Assembly: GCF_018122735.1 (NCBI RefSeq)
Contig: NZ_JAGRRD010000001.1
Span: forward strand, 4,388,615-4,452,614
Origin: Azoarcus sp. L1K30
Lineage (GTDB): Bacteria > Pseudomonadota > Gammaproteobacteria > Burkholderiales > Rhodocyclaceae
Direction of reading: 5' to 3'
Length of the DNA: 64,000 nucleotides
The position numbers and the translations under genes are program-made. The notes beneath the pieces were generated by a model. That model did no database searches. It was not told the origin of the DNA and saw nothing but the letters and a program-made list of their open reading frames with translations. How positions within the stretch are numbered: the first letter of the stretch is position 1; every line of letters starts with the position of its first letter. Shown here in pieces: positions 1 through 8,248 of the stretch.

Positions 1-1168
1 GGCCGTAGTTCAGGCAGAAACCGAGCAGTTCGTTGAGCGGCGCGAAGTTCTGGCGATCGAGAATGATCTTCAACGCGGCCATGATCGCGATCACCATGCC
101 GCCGAGGGCCGCCGATCGCAGAAGTTCGAAGTGTTCGCCTCGACTCGCCGCGATGTAGCGCTCGCCGGTCTTGCTCGCACTTGTCGTCATGCGCAGCGAC
201 AGCAGCTCGACATTCTTGCCCCAGTAGTCCGACAGCCGGTTCTTGCGGCATTGCGCGCGCACGAGTTCCTTGAACAGGGTCACCACGCGGGGCAGCAAGG
301 GGGCGAGCTGACGCGATGGCTGCAGATCGATCAACAGCCCCAGGAGGTCGGTGATGCGATCGAGATGCTGGCGCAGGCGTTCGAGCTTGAATGTCAGCGT
401 CAGACTCGTGCCCAGACGCATTGCACGACGGCGTATCCGGACCAGTACTTCCGCGCATTGATCGAGCATTACCGTGAGGTGGTCAGGGTTCTCGAGCATG
501 CTATCGGGCGTGGTCCACCATGCCCGATAGTGGGCGAGGTAGCGCACGATCTCCGCATTCTGGGCCAGGAAAGGGGATTCGAGCTCCTCCAGTTTGGGAT
601 CCACCCGGACCAGTTCGGGATCCAGGCCGATGGCCGAAACATGGTAGGACAGCATGCGTACCGCCTCGAGTATCTCGGTCACCGCCGTCGGCGTCGTGTT
701 GTCCGCCGCCAACGGGCCGGGCGCAGCATCGGGTGCCAGCAGGGCCTCAATGAAATCGATCCATACGCCGTCGCTGACCGCATTGACCCATACTTCGTCG
801 TCGGGTCGATGAAAGACGACCGACAACAGGTCCTTCATGTAGCTCGTATCGATGACGTCGGGCAACAGCTTGTCCGAAATGCGCCGGGCGGTTTCGGAAA
901 AGAACCCCGTTGAGGGCAGGAGACCAGACGAAACATACATCGACACCTGCTTGCGTTCCATGAACAAACGCAGGAGCGCGTCGCGCAAGGGCAGGCGCAG
1001 GTCGGGGCGGCGAGCAAGGATATGCGTCAGCGAACGTATCGATTCGCTTGTCGTCTCGTGGCGACCGGCATGGGGCGGGCGAATGCTATCGACCAGTTCG
1101 ATCCAGACCTGAGTTTGATCCGGCGCATGCGCAGCGCGTTCGGCGAGTCGTGAGAGCAGGACGTCCAA
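1..1168 (-). CDS. Site-specific recombinase, Gcr family (C-terminal part outside window)
   Basis: Read on the minus strand this is one open frame of 389 codons running off the left edge, so only the N-terminal part is present. The protein begins LDVLLSRLAERAAHAPDQ and contains ESIRSLTHILARRPDLRLPL and YRAWWTTPDSMLENPDH, features I associate with the 'site-specific recombinase' (Gcr-type, Pfam SpecificRecomb) proteins of betaproteobacteria, which are usually about 650-700 residues with membrane segments in the C-terminal half. A first hydrophobic stretch (AALGGMVIAIMAALKIIL, near residue 355) is visible before the cut. An in-frame TAA lies about 19 codons upstream and no ATG is available, so TTG at 1168 (or another TTG 12 codons earlier) is the likely start. 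The gene diverges from uup. Recombinase activity is an old label for the family and I see nothing that proves it. Confidence 0.75.
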   Translation of the reverse strand, partial: MDVLLSRLAERAAHAPDQTQVWIELVDSIRPPHAGRHETTSESIRSLTHILARRPDLRLPLRDALLRLFMERKQVSMYVSSGLLPSTGFFSETARRISDKLLPDVIDTSYMKDLLSVVFHRPDDEVWVNAVSDGVWIDFIEALLAPDAAPGPLAADNTTPTAVTEILEAVRMLSYHVSAIGLDPELVRVDPKLEELESPFLAQNAEIVRYLAHYRAWWTTPDSMLENPDHLTVMLDQCAEVLVRIRRRAMRLGTSLTLTFKLERLRQHLDRITDLLGLLIDLQPSRQLAPLLPRVVTLFKELVRAQCRKNRLSDYWGKNVELLSLRMTTSASKTGERYIAASRGEHFELLRSAALGGMVIAIMAALKIILDRQNFAPLNELLGFCLNYG

Positions 1169-1258
1169 GCTGTGTCTATCCCGGGGTTTCGTTGCGAAGA
1201 ACAAGCGGAATGTTGCGCTGCATTATGCGGGTTTGTGCCTGTAAGGTGTGCGGGCCGT

Positions 1259-1264
1259 TAGAAT
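1259..1264 (+). promoter_or_regulatory. Possible -10 element for uup
   Basis: TAGAAT matches five of six bases of a sigma-70 -10 box and lies 38 bases before the uup ATG. No good -35 hexamer is seen at the expected distance, so this is only a candidate. Confidence 0.3.
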
Positions 1265-1302
1265 CCCTCTTCTTTCCAGCTTTCGCCACAATCGAGCACG
1301 CC

Positions 1303-3213
1303 ATGCCTCTTCTCTCTGTCGACAATGCCTGCCTGGCTTTCGGTCACGTCGACCTGCTCGCGCACGCAGAGTTTCAACTTGACGCCGGTGAACGCGTCGC
1401 GCTCATTGGACGTAACGGTTCCGGGAAGTCCAGCCTGTTGCGTGCGCTGGCCGGCCAATCCTCGCTCGATGACGGCACGGTCTGGCGCCAGTCCGGCCTC
1501 ACCGTGGCCTACGTGCCGCAGGAGGCGGACTTCGACCTTGAACGCGATGTCTACGCAACCGTAGCCGACGGCGTGGGTGACGCCGCGCAGTTACTGGTCG
1601 ACTATCATGCCGCGATGCTCGCCGTTTCCGAAGACGGAGGGGCCGATGCGATGTCGAGGCTCGATGCATTGCAGCATGCTGTCGAGGCTGCAGATGGATG
1701 GCGCCTTGGCCAGCGGGTGGAGCAAATGCTCGGGCTGCTCAGCTTGCCGGGGGAGGTGAGGGTGTCCAGCCTGTCGGGGGGCGGCATCAAGCGCGTTGCG
1801 CTTGCGCGTGCCCTGGTCGCCGAGCCTGACCTGCTGTTGCTTGATGAGCCGACCAACCATCTCGACCTGGACGGTATCCTGTGGCTCGAGGGCCTGATCC
1901 GGGACTTTCGCGGTGCGGTGATGCTGATTACCCACGACCGGGTGTTTCTCGACAATGTAGCCACCCGGATCGTCGAACTCGACAGGGGCCGGCTGGCGAG
2001 CTACCCGGGTCGATTCCAGGACTATCTGCGGCGCAAGGCCGAGGAACTGGAGGCCGAGGCCAAGGCCAACGCACGCTTCGACAAGATGCTGGCGCAGGAA
2101 GAGGTGTGGATCCGCAAGGGTGTCGAAGCCCGTCGTACGCGTAACGAGGGGCGGGTGCGTCGGCTGGAGGCCTTGCGCAATGAGCGTGCGGCCCGACGCG
2201 ATCGGCTCGGGAACGTCAACCTTGCGGTCGATCGTGGCGAGAAGAGCGGCCAGATGGTGGCCGAACTGACGCATGTGAGCAAGCGTTACGGCGACCGGGT
2301 GGTGATTCGCGACTTCTCGACACGGATCATGCGTGGTGACCGCATTGGCTTCATCGGCCCGAACGGTGCGGGCAAGACCACCTTGCTCAAGCTCATTCTC
2401 GGTGACATCGAGGCGGATGAGGGCAGTGTCAGGCAGGGAACCCGCGTCACCGTCGCGTATTTTGATCAGTTACGCGCGCAGCTCGATCCCGAGTTGCCCC
2501 TGACCGAAGTGATCAGTCCGGGCTCCGACTTCGTGGAGATCGGCGGTGAGCGCAAGCATGTGATCGGTTATCTCGGCGATTTTCTGTTTGCGCCCCAACG
2601 CGCGCGCTCACCGGTCAAGTCATTGTCGGGTGGTGAGCGCAACCGCCTGCTGCTGGCGCGGCTCTTTGCCCGCCCGGCAAACGTGATGGTGCTCGACGAG
2701 CCGACCAACGATCTCGACATCGAAACGCTCGACCTTCTCGAGGAACTGCTGGCCGGTTACGACGGCACCCTGTTTCTGGTCAGCCATGACCGGGCGTTTC
2801 TGGACAACGTCGTTACCCAGGTCATTGCATACGAAGGGGATGGCCACTGGGGCGAGTACGCTGGTGGCTACGCCGAGTGGCAGCGCGTCCAGGCCGAGCG
2901 CGAGGCACAGCGTCTGGCCGCCCAGCGTGCGCAGGCGAGCACGCCGAAGGTGGCTGTCGCGGACAGGTCTGCGGTCAAGCGTGGCGACAAGTTGTCGTTC
3001 AATGAAAAACGCGAGCTGGAGGCCTTGCCGGACCGGATTTCAGCGCTCGAGGCAGAGCAGGCTGTCGTCCAGGGGCGGCTTGCCGATCCGGCGCTGTACC
3101 AGCAGGCACCTCAGGAGGTGGCCCTGCTTAGCGCACGCCTGGATGCCATCGAAGCCGAGATCGAGGCTGCGATGCTGCGCTGGGAGGCGCTCGAGAGCCG
3201 GGTGTCCGTCTGA
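1303..3213 (+). CDS. uup: ABC-F family ATPase Uup
   Basis: A 636-residue soluble protein with two ATP-binding cassettes and no membrane segments, which defines ABC-F proteins. Cassette 1 has Walker A GRNGSGKS at 36-43, signature LSGGGIKR near 156 and Walker B LLLLDEPTNHLD near 177. Cassette 2 has GPNGAGKTT near 351, SGGERNRLLLARL near 441 and VMVLDEPTNDLD near 461. The last 75 residues (LSFNEKRELEALPDRISALE) form the charged coiled coil typical of Uup, which binds DNA or ribosomes; that tail separates it from EttA. Uup influences precise excision of transposons and ribosome-related translation. The reading frame is open upstream, but homologous sequence starts at MPLLSVDNACLAFG, so ATG 1303 is chosen. 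The first signature has LSGGG rather than LSGGE. Confidence 0.93.
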   Translation: MPLLSVDNACLAFGHVDLLAHAEFQLDAGERVALIGRNGSGKSSLLRALAGQSSLDDGTVWRQSGLTVAYVPQEADFDLERDVYATVADGVGDAAQLLVDYHAAMLAVSEDGGADAMSRLDALQHAVEAADGWRLGQRVEQMLGLLSLPGEVRVSSLSGGGIKRVALARALVAEPDLLLLDEPTNHLDLDGILWLEGLIRDFRGAVMLITHDRVFLDNVATRIVELDRGRLASYPGRFQDYLRRKAEELEAEAKANARFDKMLAQEEVWIRKGVEARRTRNEGRVRRLEALRNERAARRDRLGNVNLAVDRGEKSGQMVAELTHVSKRYGDRVVIRDFSTRIMRGDRIGFIGPNGAGKTTLLKLILGDIEADEGSVRQGTRVTVAYFDQLRAQLDPELPLTEVISPGSDFVEIGGERKHVIGYLGDFLFAPQRARSPVKSLSGGERNRLLLARLFARPANVMVLDEPTNDLDIETLDLLEELLAGYDGTLFLVSHDRAFLDNVVTQVIAYEGDGHWGEYAGGYAEWQRVQAEREAQRLAAQRAQASTPKVAVADRSAVKRGDKLSFNEKRELEALPDRISALEAEQAVVQGRLADPALYQQAPQEVALLSARLDAIEAEIEAAMLRWEALESRVSV

Positions 3214-3259
3214 GTGTCGTGGTGAGCGCGGTCGTGGCCCGGAGGTTGGCGGGGTGCGC

Positions 3260-4159
3260 TCAGACTACGCCCGTCTGATGTAGCCAGGCGCTCGCACCGG
3301 CGGTGCCGAGGAAGACTGCCAGGTGAAAGAGTGCCCACAGGTGATAGCGGCGGGCGATGACTTGCGGGTCGAGGTCCGAAATCAGGTACAGGCGATCGCG
3401 GGGCTTGCGCACGACATGGGCTTCTGGCGCGGATAGCACCTCGTCGCGCTGGCGCAGCACCTCACGTCTTGCCTGGGCGCGCGCCAGCTCCCATTCCTGC
3501 ATGTCGATATTGCCATTGCCGTCGAGATCGAAGCGGCGGAGTAGTTCGGCGGGGTCGGACTTCCATTGCGCGAGCAGTTCGCGCACCTGGGTGGCAACGT
3601 CGAAATCCGGCGAGATACTGCCGAGCGTGAAAAAGTCGCCCAGCACGTAGATCGGATCGTGCTTCAGCAAGGACCATTGGATCTGGCGCAGGTCGCCGCG
3701 CTCATGGACGTCCCTGCGCCGCACCAGCATTTCGGCGCCCTCGGGATCGACCGCACATACGCCGGAATCGTCCTGCAGCAGGAAGGATGCGTCGCTTTCG
3801 ATGGTATCGGTGTGCTGCCACTTTCCGTCATTGTCCTTGCGATAGGACGACAGCCGGTACCACAGCAGGGGCAGGCCGGTCAGCGGAGATAGAACCGGCG
3901 TACCGTCCAGCGGCTGGCCGCGGCCCCTGAGCTCCACGTAGCCTTGGGCGGCGGACGCGATGCGTGAGGTCGGGGTGTCGACAATCAGGCGCGCATGTCT
4001 GAGTGAACGCCACCAGCCACCCAAGCCGCTCGCGAGCAGCAGGGCAAGCGCGAGGATGGTCGTCCAGCGGCTCTCTGCGCCGAGTGCAAACGCAACCAGG
4101 CTGAGCTGGGCAAGCGGGAGCGCGGCATTGAAGCCGTCGCGGCGCAGTCTGACCAGCAT
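3260..4159 (-). CDS. GIDE-domain membrane protein with an EF-hand
   Basis: A 299-residue protein with two hydrophobic segments near the N-terminus (about 16-52) and one near the C-terminus (about 272-290). The middle region (GYVELRGRGQPL, SPLTGLPLLWYRLSSYR) matches the GIDE domain, which was first seen in the mitochondrial E3 ligase MUL1 and is often annotated 'E3 ubiquitin ligase' in bacteria; no RING finger is present, so ligase activity is not supported. At about 210-221 there is a canonical EF-hand loop, DLDGNGNIDMQE, with acidic or amide ligands at positions 1, 3, 5, 7, 9 and 12, so calcium binding is likely. It follows lemA by 37 bases on the same strand; LemA and GIDE proteins are frequent partners. 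The cellular role is unknown. Confidence 0.8.
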   Translation of the reverse strand: MLVRLRRDGFNAALPLAQLSLVAFALGAESRWTTILALALLLASGLGGWWRSLRHARLIVDTPTSRIASAAQGYVELRGRGQPLDGTPVLSPLTGLPLLWYRLSSYRKDNDGKWQHTDTIESDASFLLQDDSGVCAVDPEGAEMLVRRRDVHERGDLRQIQWSLLKHDPIYVLGDFFTLGSISPDFDVATQVRELLAQWKSDPAELLRRFDLDGNGNIDMQEWELARAQARREVLRQRDEVLSAPEAHVVRKPRDRLYLISDLDPQVIARRYHLWALFHLAVFLGTAGASAWLHQTGVV

Positions 4160-4196
4160 GCTGCCTCAGCGCGAAATGTCTTCTTGTCTCAAGCGT

Positions 4197-4772
4197 TCAG
4201 GCACTGAACAGTGCCTTCATGTCGAGATCCGCTTTTTCCGCGCTGGAAAACTCGAGCAAAGGCTGGGCGATGAACTGGAACAGGCGAGCAATCAAGAGGT
4301 CTGGAAACTGCTCGATACGCACGTTATGCACATTGACTGATTCGTTGTACAGCTCACGCCGGTCGGCGATGGCGTTTTCCAGCGCGGTGATGCGCGTCTG
4401 CAATTGCATGAAATGCTCATTGGCCTTGAGTTCAGGATAGGCTTCGGCAACGGCAAAAATCTGACCGAGTCCCATGCGCAGCATGCCTTCGGCCGCGCCG
4501 AGTGCGGCAATGTCGTGCTTTTCGCGCGCGCTCGATACCCGTGCCCGGGCTTCGGTGACGCGGGCGAGCGTTTCCTGCTCGAACTGCTTGTACTGGCGAC
4601 AGACTTCGACCAGTTTGGGCAGTTCATCATGGCGTTGCTTGAGCAGAACGTCGATGTTGGCCCATGCCTTTGCCACATTGTGCTTGAGTTGCACCAGTCC
4701 GTTATAGACAACGACGCCATAGAGGAGCGCGATGACGATGAAGCCGAAGAAAACTGCGGTAGTAACACTCAT
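4197..4772 (-). CDS. lemA: LemA family protein
   Basis: A 191-residue protein with an N-terminal membrane anchor (VFFGFIVIALLYGVVVYNGLV, about 7-27) followed by a helical cytoplasmic or periplasmic domain. The conserved family features are visible: NVAKAWANIDVLLKQRHDELPKLVE, FAVAEAYPELKANEHFMQLQ and the ELYNESVNVHNVRIEQFPD stretch near 150. A clear ribosome site, GGAGG, lies seven bases before ATG 4772, which rules out the much longer open frame. It is followed by the GIDE/EF-hand gene, forming a two-gene unit. The molecular function of LemA proteins is not established; they have been linked to membrane or envelope processes. Confidence 0.9.
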   Translation of the reverse strand: MSVTTAVFFGFIVIALLYGVVVYNGLVQLKHNVAKAWANIDVLLKQRHDELPKLVEVCRQYKQFEQETLARVTEARARVSSAREKHDIAALGAAEGMLRMGLGQIFAVAEAYPELKANEHFMQLQTRITALENAIADRRELYNESVNVHNVRIEQFPDLLIARLFQFIAQPLLEFSSAEKADLDMKALFSA

Positions 4773-4896
4773 GCACGGACCTCCACTGACTTGCAGGCGA
4801 TTGCTTCGATATCCGTCTATCGTACAACAGAGGGGGCGGCTGGACGCAAACGGCGCGTTCGACCTTGCATGAGTGACCGGCCGGGCGTATCGGGGC

Positions 4897-5754
4897 TCAG
4901 TCGGTCGCGGGCAGGAAACGGGCCAGGGCTTCGTCCGGCGCTCCCAGTCTGCGCAGCAGGGCTTCCGGCGACATGTGCAACAAATCGCTGATGGCTTCGA
5001 TGTCGTCGGGCAGCGCGGCATCTTCCCAGCCGTGTGCCACATGGCGAGTGAAGTCTGCGGCGAGCTTGATGGTGCGCACGCGCGGGTGGTCGCTGCGGCT
5101 TTCATCGAACAGGTGAACCAGCAGATCGGGCAGCTTCCAGGCCTGGATCAGCGCATACTGGATTTCACTCGCGGTGACGCCGAAGACCTGCCGTTGCGCG
5201 TCCGCGCTGCGCAAGGTGCGGTCCTGCTGCTGCAGGGCAAATACCTGCTGTGTGAGGTCGGGCGCGAATATCCAGCAGATGATGTCGGTCGCTTGTCGCA
5301 GCAGGGCGGCAACGGTGATTTCATCGACATCGAGGTCATGGCGAATGACGGCCCATTCGCGCGCATATTTCGCCGCCCTGCGCGCACGACCGATGACTTT
5401 GAGCACGCCGACGAGCGCTTTCGGATGTGCCGCAAGCGTTTCCTCTACGGTCGTCAGTTCTTTAAACGTCTCGAAAAACGGCGACAGGCCCATCATGATG
5501 ATCGCGCGATCAATGGTCGTGATGTCGTGGTTCTGTGACACGGGGCGATGGGTTTCGAGATAGGACAGCAATTTCATCGTCATCAGCGGGTCGCTTAGTA
5601 CGATGCTGGCGACGTGCTTGCTGCTGACCCTGTCGATCTCCTCGCGCATCGTCTCGAACTCCCGCATCGTGTGCCTTAGCACCGGGAGTTTCTGGCGCGA
5701 AAAGTAGTCGACATAGTCGGCGACTGTTGCGAGTGGGTGTGTTAGCAAGGCCAT
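4897..5754 (-). CDS. HDOD domain protein
   Basis: A 285-residue protein with an HDOD-type domain over most of its length: FETMREEIDRVSS, ASIVLSDPLMTMKLLSYLE, ITTIDRAIIMMGLSPFFETF and later AALLRQATDIICWIFAP. HDOD domains resemble HD phosphohydrolases but lack the metal ligands and usually work as signalling or scaffold modules. No second domain is attached. It is a single gene on its strand with its own candidate promoter and diverges from acuI. Specific role unknown. Confidence 0.8.
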   Translation of the reverse strand: MALLTHPLATVADYVDYFSRQKLPVLRHTMREFETMREEIDRVSSKHVASIVLSDPLMTMKLLSYLETHRPVSQNHDITTIDRAIIMMGLSPFFETFKELTTVEETLAAHPKALVGVLKVIGRARRAAKYAREWAVIRHDLDVDEITVAALLRQATDIICWIFAPDLTQQVFALQQQDRTLRSADAQRQVFGVTASEIQYALIQAWKLPDLLVHLFDESRSDHPRVRTIKLAADFTRHVAHGWEDAALPDDIEAISDLLHMSPEALLRRLGAPDEALARFLPATD

Positions 5755-5784
5755 GTCCTGATCCGCTCCGCATGCGTGAAAGTC

Positions 5785-5813
5785 ATTATCGGCTTCGGCG
5801 GGGCCTAATTGAA
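5785..5813 (-). promoter_or_regulatory. Candidate sigma-70 promoter for the HDOD gene
   Basis: On the minus strand TTCAAT and GATAAT are separated by exactly 17 bases; GATAAT matches five of six -10 positions, while the -35 is weaker. It ends about 30 bases before the HDOD start codon. Confidence 0.4.
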
Positions 5814-5860
5814 GCCATTCACCATGTTGCCCGCGGAACGGCCTGTCCGCTGCTTTTCGT

Positions 5861-5866
5861 TATAAT
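5861..5866 (+). promoter_or_regulatory. Candidate -10 box for acuI
   Basis: A perfect TATAAT stands 68 bases before the acuI ATG in the divergent intergenic region. No strong -35 is seen 16-18 bases upstream. Confidence 0.45.
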
Positions 5867-5934
5867 CTCCCAGATTCCGGGGCGAAAGTGCATTTTTCCG
5901 CGCCCGACCCTTGCCTACTGAGGAGACCTCCTGA

Positions 5935-6930
5935 ATGCGCGCGTTCAAGGCCTATTTGATCGATCAGGATGAAAGCCGGAAAACCGGCGGAATGTTGACA
6001 TCGGTGACGCAGGATAGACTCGACGAAGGCGAGGTATTGATTCGCGTGCATTATTCCAGCATCAACTACAAGGATGCGCTGGCGGCGACCGGCGTGGGCA
6101 AGATCATTCGCCGCTTTCCCTGTATCGGCGGGATCGACCTGTCGGGTGAAGTGGTAGAAAGCGCCGATCCGCGTTTCGCGGCTGGCGACAAGGTGATCGC
6201 CACCAGCTTTGATATCGGTGTTGCACATCACGGTGGCTATGCTGAATATGCGAGGGTGCCAGCGGGATGGGTGGTGCCGCTCCCCACGGGGCTGGACCTG
6301 CTCGAGGCCATGGCGCTCGGAACCGCCGGATTCACTGCTGCACTGGGCGTGGTGCGGATGGAAGACAATGGATTGGCGCCCGCCAATGGACCGGTGGTCG
6401 TGACCGGCGCAACGGGCGGCGTCGGTGGGCTGGCTGTCGACATGCTGTCGAGGCTCGGCTATCACGTCGTGGCGCTGACCGGCAAGGCCAGCGAAACAGA
6501 CTATCTCATCGGGCTTGGGGCAAAAGAGGTCCTGCTGCGTGGCGATATCGATTTCACCAAGGTCCGGCCGCTCGAGGGCGCCCGGTGGGCAGGGGCGGTC
6601 GACAACGTGGGTGGGCAGATTCTGCACTGGGTGCTGGCGACGATGAAGCAGGCGGGTACGGTGGCCAGTATCGGCAACGCCGCGAGCTTCAACATCAATA
6701 CCACCGTGTTCCCGTTCATCCTGCGCGGCGTCAGCCTGCTCGGTATCGATTCCGGCTACATGGGCTTCCCCACGCGACAACGGGTGTGGGACAGGCTTGC
6801 CTCCGATCTCAAGCCGCGGCATCTGGCAGCGGTGACACGCGTCATCGATTTCGATGCTTTGCCGGGCGCCTTCTCCGCGTTCATCGAGGGTAATGTGAAG
6901 GGGCGGACCGTCGTTCGCATCGGCGCCTGA
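5935..6930 (+). CDS. acuI: Acryloyl-CoA reductase / YhdH-type quinone oxidoreductase AcuI
   Basis: A 331-residue zinc-free medium-chain dehydrogenase/reductase. The YhdH/AcuI subgroup is indicated by MRAFKAYLID at the start, SSINYKDALAATGVGKI near 40, GIDLSGEVVES, the nucleotide-binding TGATGGVGGLA at about 157 and GIDSGYMGFPTRQRVW near 267. AcuI reduces acryloyl-CoA to propionyl-CoA with NADPH. ATG 5935 follows GAGGAGACC. The near neighbour prpE could supply acryloyl-CoA by ligating acrylate, as described for DMSP/acrylate-using bacteria, so a joint role in acrylate handling is plausible but inferred; the two genes are separated by a signalling gene and prpE has its own promoter. Confidence 0.85.
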   Translation: MRAFKAYLIDQDESRKTGGMLTSVTQDRLDEGEVLIRVHYSSINYKDALAATGVGKIIRRFPCIGGIDLSGEVVESADPRFAAGDKVIATSFDIGVAHHGGYAEYARVPAGWVVPLPTGLDLLEAMALGTAGFTAALGVVRMEDNGLAPANGPVVVTGATGGVGGLAVDMLSRLGYHVVALTGKASETDYLIGLGAKEVLLRGDIDFTKVRPLEGARWAGAVDNVGGQILHWVLATMKQAGTVASIGNAASFNINTTVFPFILRGVSLLGIDSGYMGFPTRQRVWDRLASDLKPRHLAAVTRVIDFDALPGAFSAFIEGNVKGRTVVRIGA

Positions 6931-6964
6931 CCTTGCACTTCACCTCATCATACTCGAGCCGATC

Positions 6965-8158
6965 ATGAGCACCGACGAAACCATTCCGATGACCAAGGTG
7001 CTGGTGGTGGATGATTCACGCATGGTGCGGGCCACGATCATCAAGCACATCCGAAACCGTTTCGATGTGCGAGACGAGGCCGATGGCGAGGCCGGCTGGG
7101 AAGCCCTGCTGGTCGATCCCGCGATCCAGCTCGTGCTGACCGACATCGGCATGCCGCGCCTTGACGGTTTCGGACTGCTGGCACGTATTCGCGGGTCGCG
7201 CGTACAGCGTATTCAGGACCTTCCGGTCGTCATCATCTCCGGTGACGAGGATGACGAGGCTCGGGAGCGCGCACTCAAGCTCGGCGCGAGTGATTTCGTG
7301 GCCAAGGGGGCGGGCAGCGCAGAGTTGCTGGCGCGGCTGGAGTCACTCATCCGGCTGGCGAATACGCGACGGGAGCTGAACGAGAGCCGTGCCGCGCTGG
7401 CGGTGCAGAGCCCGGTGGATCCAGTCTCGGGACTCGCGACGCCATCCTACCTGAACCACCATGCCGAACAGGAAATGGCGCTTGCGCGGCGCAATCAGGG
7501 TGCCATTTCGGTGATGGTGATCGACATCGATCACTATGAACAGTTGACCGAGTGGCATGGCACCCATGTGGCCGAGCTGATTACGCGCAAGCTGTCGAAA
7601 ATCCTCTCGACCAAGGTGCGGCGAGAGGACACGGTCTCGCAGTTGTCGTCGTCCCGATTTGCCGTCCTGTCACCGAGCACCGATCTGATTGGATGCTGCG
7701 CCTTTGCGTTGCGACTGCAGCACGCAATGGAAAAGCTGGTGATGACCTACCGCGACGAGCGGATCCGGATCAGTGTGACCATCGGCGTTGCAAGTGCTTC
7801 GGTAGATGGCATGCAGACGGTCGGAAATCTGATCGAAACGGCCGCCAAACGTGTTCAGGAAGGCGTCAACGCCGGTGGCAATCGGGTTATCGGTGACAAG
7901 GGCGAAGTCGACCAGGCGATGGTCGACAGTCAATTGAAGCAGGTCATGAGTATCGATCATGCCCTGCTGCAGATCCGGATCGGAGCGGCCGATGAGGTGG
8001 CCGAGCGATTGCCGGAGGTCGTTGCCACACTGCTGCCCCTTTTGGAGTTGGTAGAATCGCGGCTGCATTGCGGGCTACCACTCGAGCATCTCAAACAATA
8101 TGGAAAGGGGCCAGCGGTCGGCAGTGATGGCGCGGAGGGTGGTCAATCCTCTGCGTGA
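6965..8158 (+). CDS. Response regulator with degenerate GGDEF domain
   Basis: A 397-residue protein. Residues 10-130 are a receiver domain with the acidic pocket D16-D17, phospho-acceptor D60 (VLTDIGMP) and K114. Residues about 150-320 have a GGDEF fold (PVSGLATPSYLNHHAEQE, MVIDIDHYEQLTEWHG, TIGVASASVDG), but the active-site motif is SSSRF at 228-232 instead of GGDEF, so both the glycines and the catalytic D/E are gone. The domain should therefore not make cyclic di-GMP and may bind GTP, act as a sensor or only dimerise. About 80 further residues follow. It lies 34 bases after acuI and may be cotranscribed. No histidine kinase is adjacent. Confidence 0.85.
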   Translation: MSTDETIPMTKVLVVDDSRMVRATIIKHIRNRFDVRDEADGEAGWEALLVDPAIQLVLTDIGMPRLDGFGLLARIRGSRVQRIQDLPVVIISGDEDDEARERALKLGASDFVAKGAGSAELLARLESLIRLANTRRELNESRAALAVQSPVDPVSGLATPSYLNHHAEQEMALARRNQGAISVMVIDIDHYEQLTEWHGTHVAELITRKLSKILSTKVRREDTVSQLSSSRFAVLSPSTDLIGCCAFALRLQHAMEKLVMTYRDERIRISVTIGVASASVDGMQTVGNLIETAAKRVQEGVNAGGNRVIGDKGEVDQAMVDSQLKQVMSIDHALLQIRIGAADEVAERLPEVVATLLPLLELVESRLHCGLPLEHLKQYGKGPAVGSDGAEGGQSSA

Positions 8159-8200
8159 TGTGTGTTCGTGCCTCGGCTGCAGCTGTCGCCAGTTGCGGCT

Positions 8201-8216
8201 TGGCATGTCATTTGCA
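8201..8216 (+). promoter_or_regulatory. Sigma-54 (-24/-12) promoter of prpE
   Basis: TGGCATG-TCAT-TTGCA matches the sigma-54 consensus TGGCACG-N4-TTGCW, with the invariant GG and GC separated by exactly ten bases. It predicts a start near 8227 and a leader of about 22 bases before ATG 8249. Propionate operons in enterobacteria are sigma-54 dependent through PrpR, which supports the call. Confidence 0.8.
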
Positions 8217-8248
8217 ATTAAAGGGAAGATTCAAGGGAGAGGATGCTG

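Noticed and set aside
131-913. Plus-strand 260-codon open frame at the left end
   Set aside because: It is the antisense of the recombinase gene, whose minus-strand product has recognisable family sequence; the plus-strand product is Gln/Arg/His-rich and unlike any protein I know.
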